A stretch of DNA of 64,000 bases. Source: CAIYUC01 sp963682005. GTDB taxonomy: Bacteria; Bacteroidota; Bacteroidia; Bacteroidales; FEN-979. Position 1 is the stretch's first letter, and each line of letters opens with the position of its first letter. The translations under genes were made by a program, and so were the position numbers. Shown piece by piece: positions 63,013-64,000 of this stretch. The stretch covers positions 4,650,001 through 4,714,000 of the forward strand of contig OY820914.1 in the NCBI GenBank assembly GCA_963682005.1, read 5' to 3'. Below the pieces are notes generated by a model, which saw nothing but the letters and a program-made list of their open reading frames with translations, had not been told where the DNA came from and searched no databases.

Positions 63013-63063
63013 AAGATGTTGTTGGTCACTGGACGGGAATTCCTTCAAAATCTAGAAAAAACA

Positions 63064-63125
63064 ACCGCTAAGACACGAAGACGCAAAAGCCTTTTATAAC
63101 TTTTGTGTCTTCATGTCTTAGCGGT
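63064..63125. repeat. Long imperfect inverted repeat between CYTH and the T9SS gene
   Basis: ACCGCTAAGACACGAAGACG pairs with the inverse TCTTCATGTCTTAGCGGT at 25-26 bp per arm with a 9-bp loop. The theme (AAGACACGAAG...GTGTCTT) is known as a dispersed palindrome in Bacteroidota. Here it can end both convergent transcripts. Confidence 0.7.
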
Positions 63126-63170
63126 GAATTTACTATGTAAGGCTACCGCCTGTTATTTCTGATTACCGGA

Positions 63171-63905
63171 TCAATGCTGGACCGTCAGTTTTTTAGTAAC
63201 CACCGGTTGGCCATTTTCAACAATGGAAATGAAATAGATACCGTTGGACAGACCGGCAGTTGACATGCTCATCCTACCCGAAGCCTGGGGAAGGCTGGCC
63301 TGGTTAACCACTACTCCCAGCAGATTGCGGATCACGAGTGTTGCGGAACTTCCGTTTGGATAAACGTAATCTACATTTGTAATTGAATTTGATGGATTCG
63401 GGAAGACTGACAGGGAATAATCCTTGTTGTCTGACACATTTGCAACACCCTGTACCCTGGTATCGAATTTCACGTTATAACAAACGCTGTCGGTGGGATT
63501 GTTCGCAACAAAGAACACGTAGCGAATGTGAGTAACACCAACAGAATCATAGGGTGAATAATGCCCTGAAAAATCAAAATGATTGGTTTCCATGCTATGT
63601 ATATAGATCGGGGTCGGAGATTCGTACACGCCGCTGCCAAAGCATAAATACCAGCAGAAATAATTATCCGTACCGTGAATTTTTGAGATTTCAACTTTCT
63701 TCACTTTCACCGGCAATGAATCCGGGGAGTTGTTTGTAACGAAAACATAAGTATCAAGAGAAAGTGCAGACGGCAACGCGGACACTGTGATTGTGGTATC
63801 ATTTGGAACCGCTCCTGTACTGTCCGACAATGTCAGGTGCATTTGCGAGAATCCATAAAATGAAACGATGCCCAGAAGGTAAGCTAAAAGTAAAATTTTC
63901 TTCAT
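63171..63905 (-). CDS. Secreted protein with T9SS type A sorting domain
   Basis: The start MKKILLLAYLLGIVSFYGFSQ gives a signal peptide; the frame is open 42 bp upstream. The 244-residue protein has a body of one or two immunoglobulin-like beta domains (LSLDTYVFVTNNSPDSLPVKV, RYVFFVANNPTDSVCYNVKF). Its end (LSVFPNPSNSITNVDY ... LSNGIYFISIV ... VVTKKLTVQH) is a T9SS sorting domain. The body pattern fits a family of Bacteroidota secreted beta-sandwich proteins without known function. A TACCTTTG box lies about 40 bp upstream. Confidence 0.85.
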   Translation of the reverse strand: MKKILLLAYLLGIVSFYGFSQMHLTLSDSTGAVPNDTTITVSALPSALSLDTYVFVTNNSPDSLPVKVKKVEISKIHGTDNYFCWYLCFGSGVYESPTPIYIHSMETNHFDFSGHYSPYDSVGVTHIRYVFFVANNPTDSVCYNVKFDTRVQGVANVSDNKDYSLSVFPNPSNSITNVDYVYPNGSSATLVIRNLLGVVVNQASLPQASGRMSMSTAGLSNGIYFISIVENGQPVVTKKLTVQH

Positions 63906-63944
63906 ATGAAATGATTTTATGTTAAGATTGGATTGAACAATATG

Positions 63945-63952
63945 CAAAGGTA
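63945..63952 (-). promoter_or_regulatory. Putative promoter -7 box of the terminal T9SS gene
   Basis: The minus strand reads TACCTTTG, 40 bp before the ATG. A -33 box at the normal spacing was not seen. Confidence 0.5.
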
Positions 63953-64000
63953 AAAATTCTAAATCAAATTGCTTTCACTTGTTTAAAATTTCACGATAAA

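Noticed and set aside
63064..63125. tRNA-like or rRNA-like structure in the inverted repeat
   Set aside because: It is a simple long hairpin with no cloverleaf or anticodon arm.

Overview
The window is a chromosomal segment of a Bacteroidota bacterium, probably an uncultured Bacteroidales-like lineage. The evidence is several secreted proteins ending in type IX secretion (T9SS) sorting domains, a PorT-like T9SS protein next to ubiE, a GldA-type ABC ATPase, DUF5686 and AI-2E families, the ribosomal order rplM-rpsI-rpsB-tsf, and promoters with the Bacteroidota -7 box TAnnTTTG instead of sigma70 boxes. No rRNA, tRNA, CRISPR array or prophage was seen.

Layout. Positions 1-7.3 kb hold stress and housekeeping singletons on the minus strand (quinone reductase, GloVer-repeat T9SS protein, isochorismatase-like hydrolase, KatG, DUF4256, cupin, AHSA1-like). 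Positions 7.4-20 kb are an accessory zone: a TPR protein and a GT39 transferase, three T9SS cargo proteins, a two-lobed aspartyl-protease-like protein, a lipoprotein, and one full group II intron (about 15.27-17.20 kb) with decayed relics near 2.35, 10.5 and 13.9 kb. Positions 20.7-29.2 kb carry pfkA, a THUMP RNA methyltransferase, DUF5686, an AI-2E transporter, a YtxH/holin-like envelope trio and a radical SAM enzyme. Positions 29.2-39.9 kb form a plus-strand glycan-use cluster: GH36-like alpha-galactosidase, CutC, GH2 beta-galactosidase, a NahK-like sugar kinase and GH20 hexosaminidase. A TPR protein and a class A beta-lactamase-like serine hydrolase follow.

Positions 42.9-54.3 kb are a long minus-strand housekeeping run. 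In transcription order it reads rplM, rpsI, rpsB, tsf, ubiE, porT, coaD, a TlpA-like thioredoxin, secA, pyrH, frr. Positions 54.5-59.7 kb encode a three-gene phosphorelay without a DNA-binding output. The window ends with gldA, metK behind a probable SAM-II riboswitch, a CYTH protein and another T9SS cargo gene.

The most unusual property is the spacer DNA. Many intergenic gaps are built from 7-, 8-, 9-, 14-, 20- or 22-bp tandem repeats that run right up to stop or start codons. In several places they have entered coding sequence: the signal peptide of the GH2 enzyme, an internal insert in GldA, an 18-bp duplication in the NahK-like kinase and the C-terminus of CutC. The same repeat families recur at unlinked spacers.
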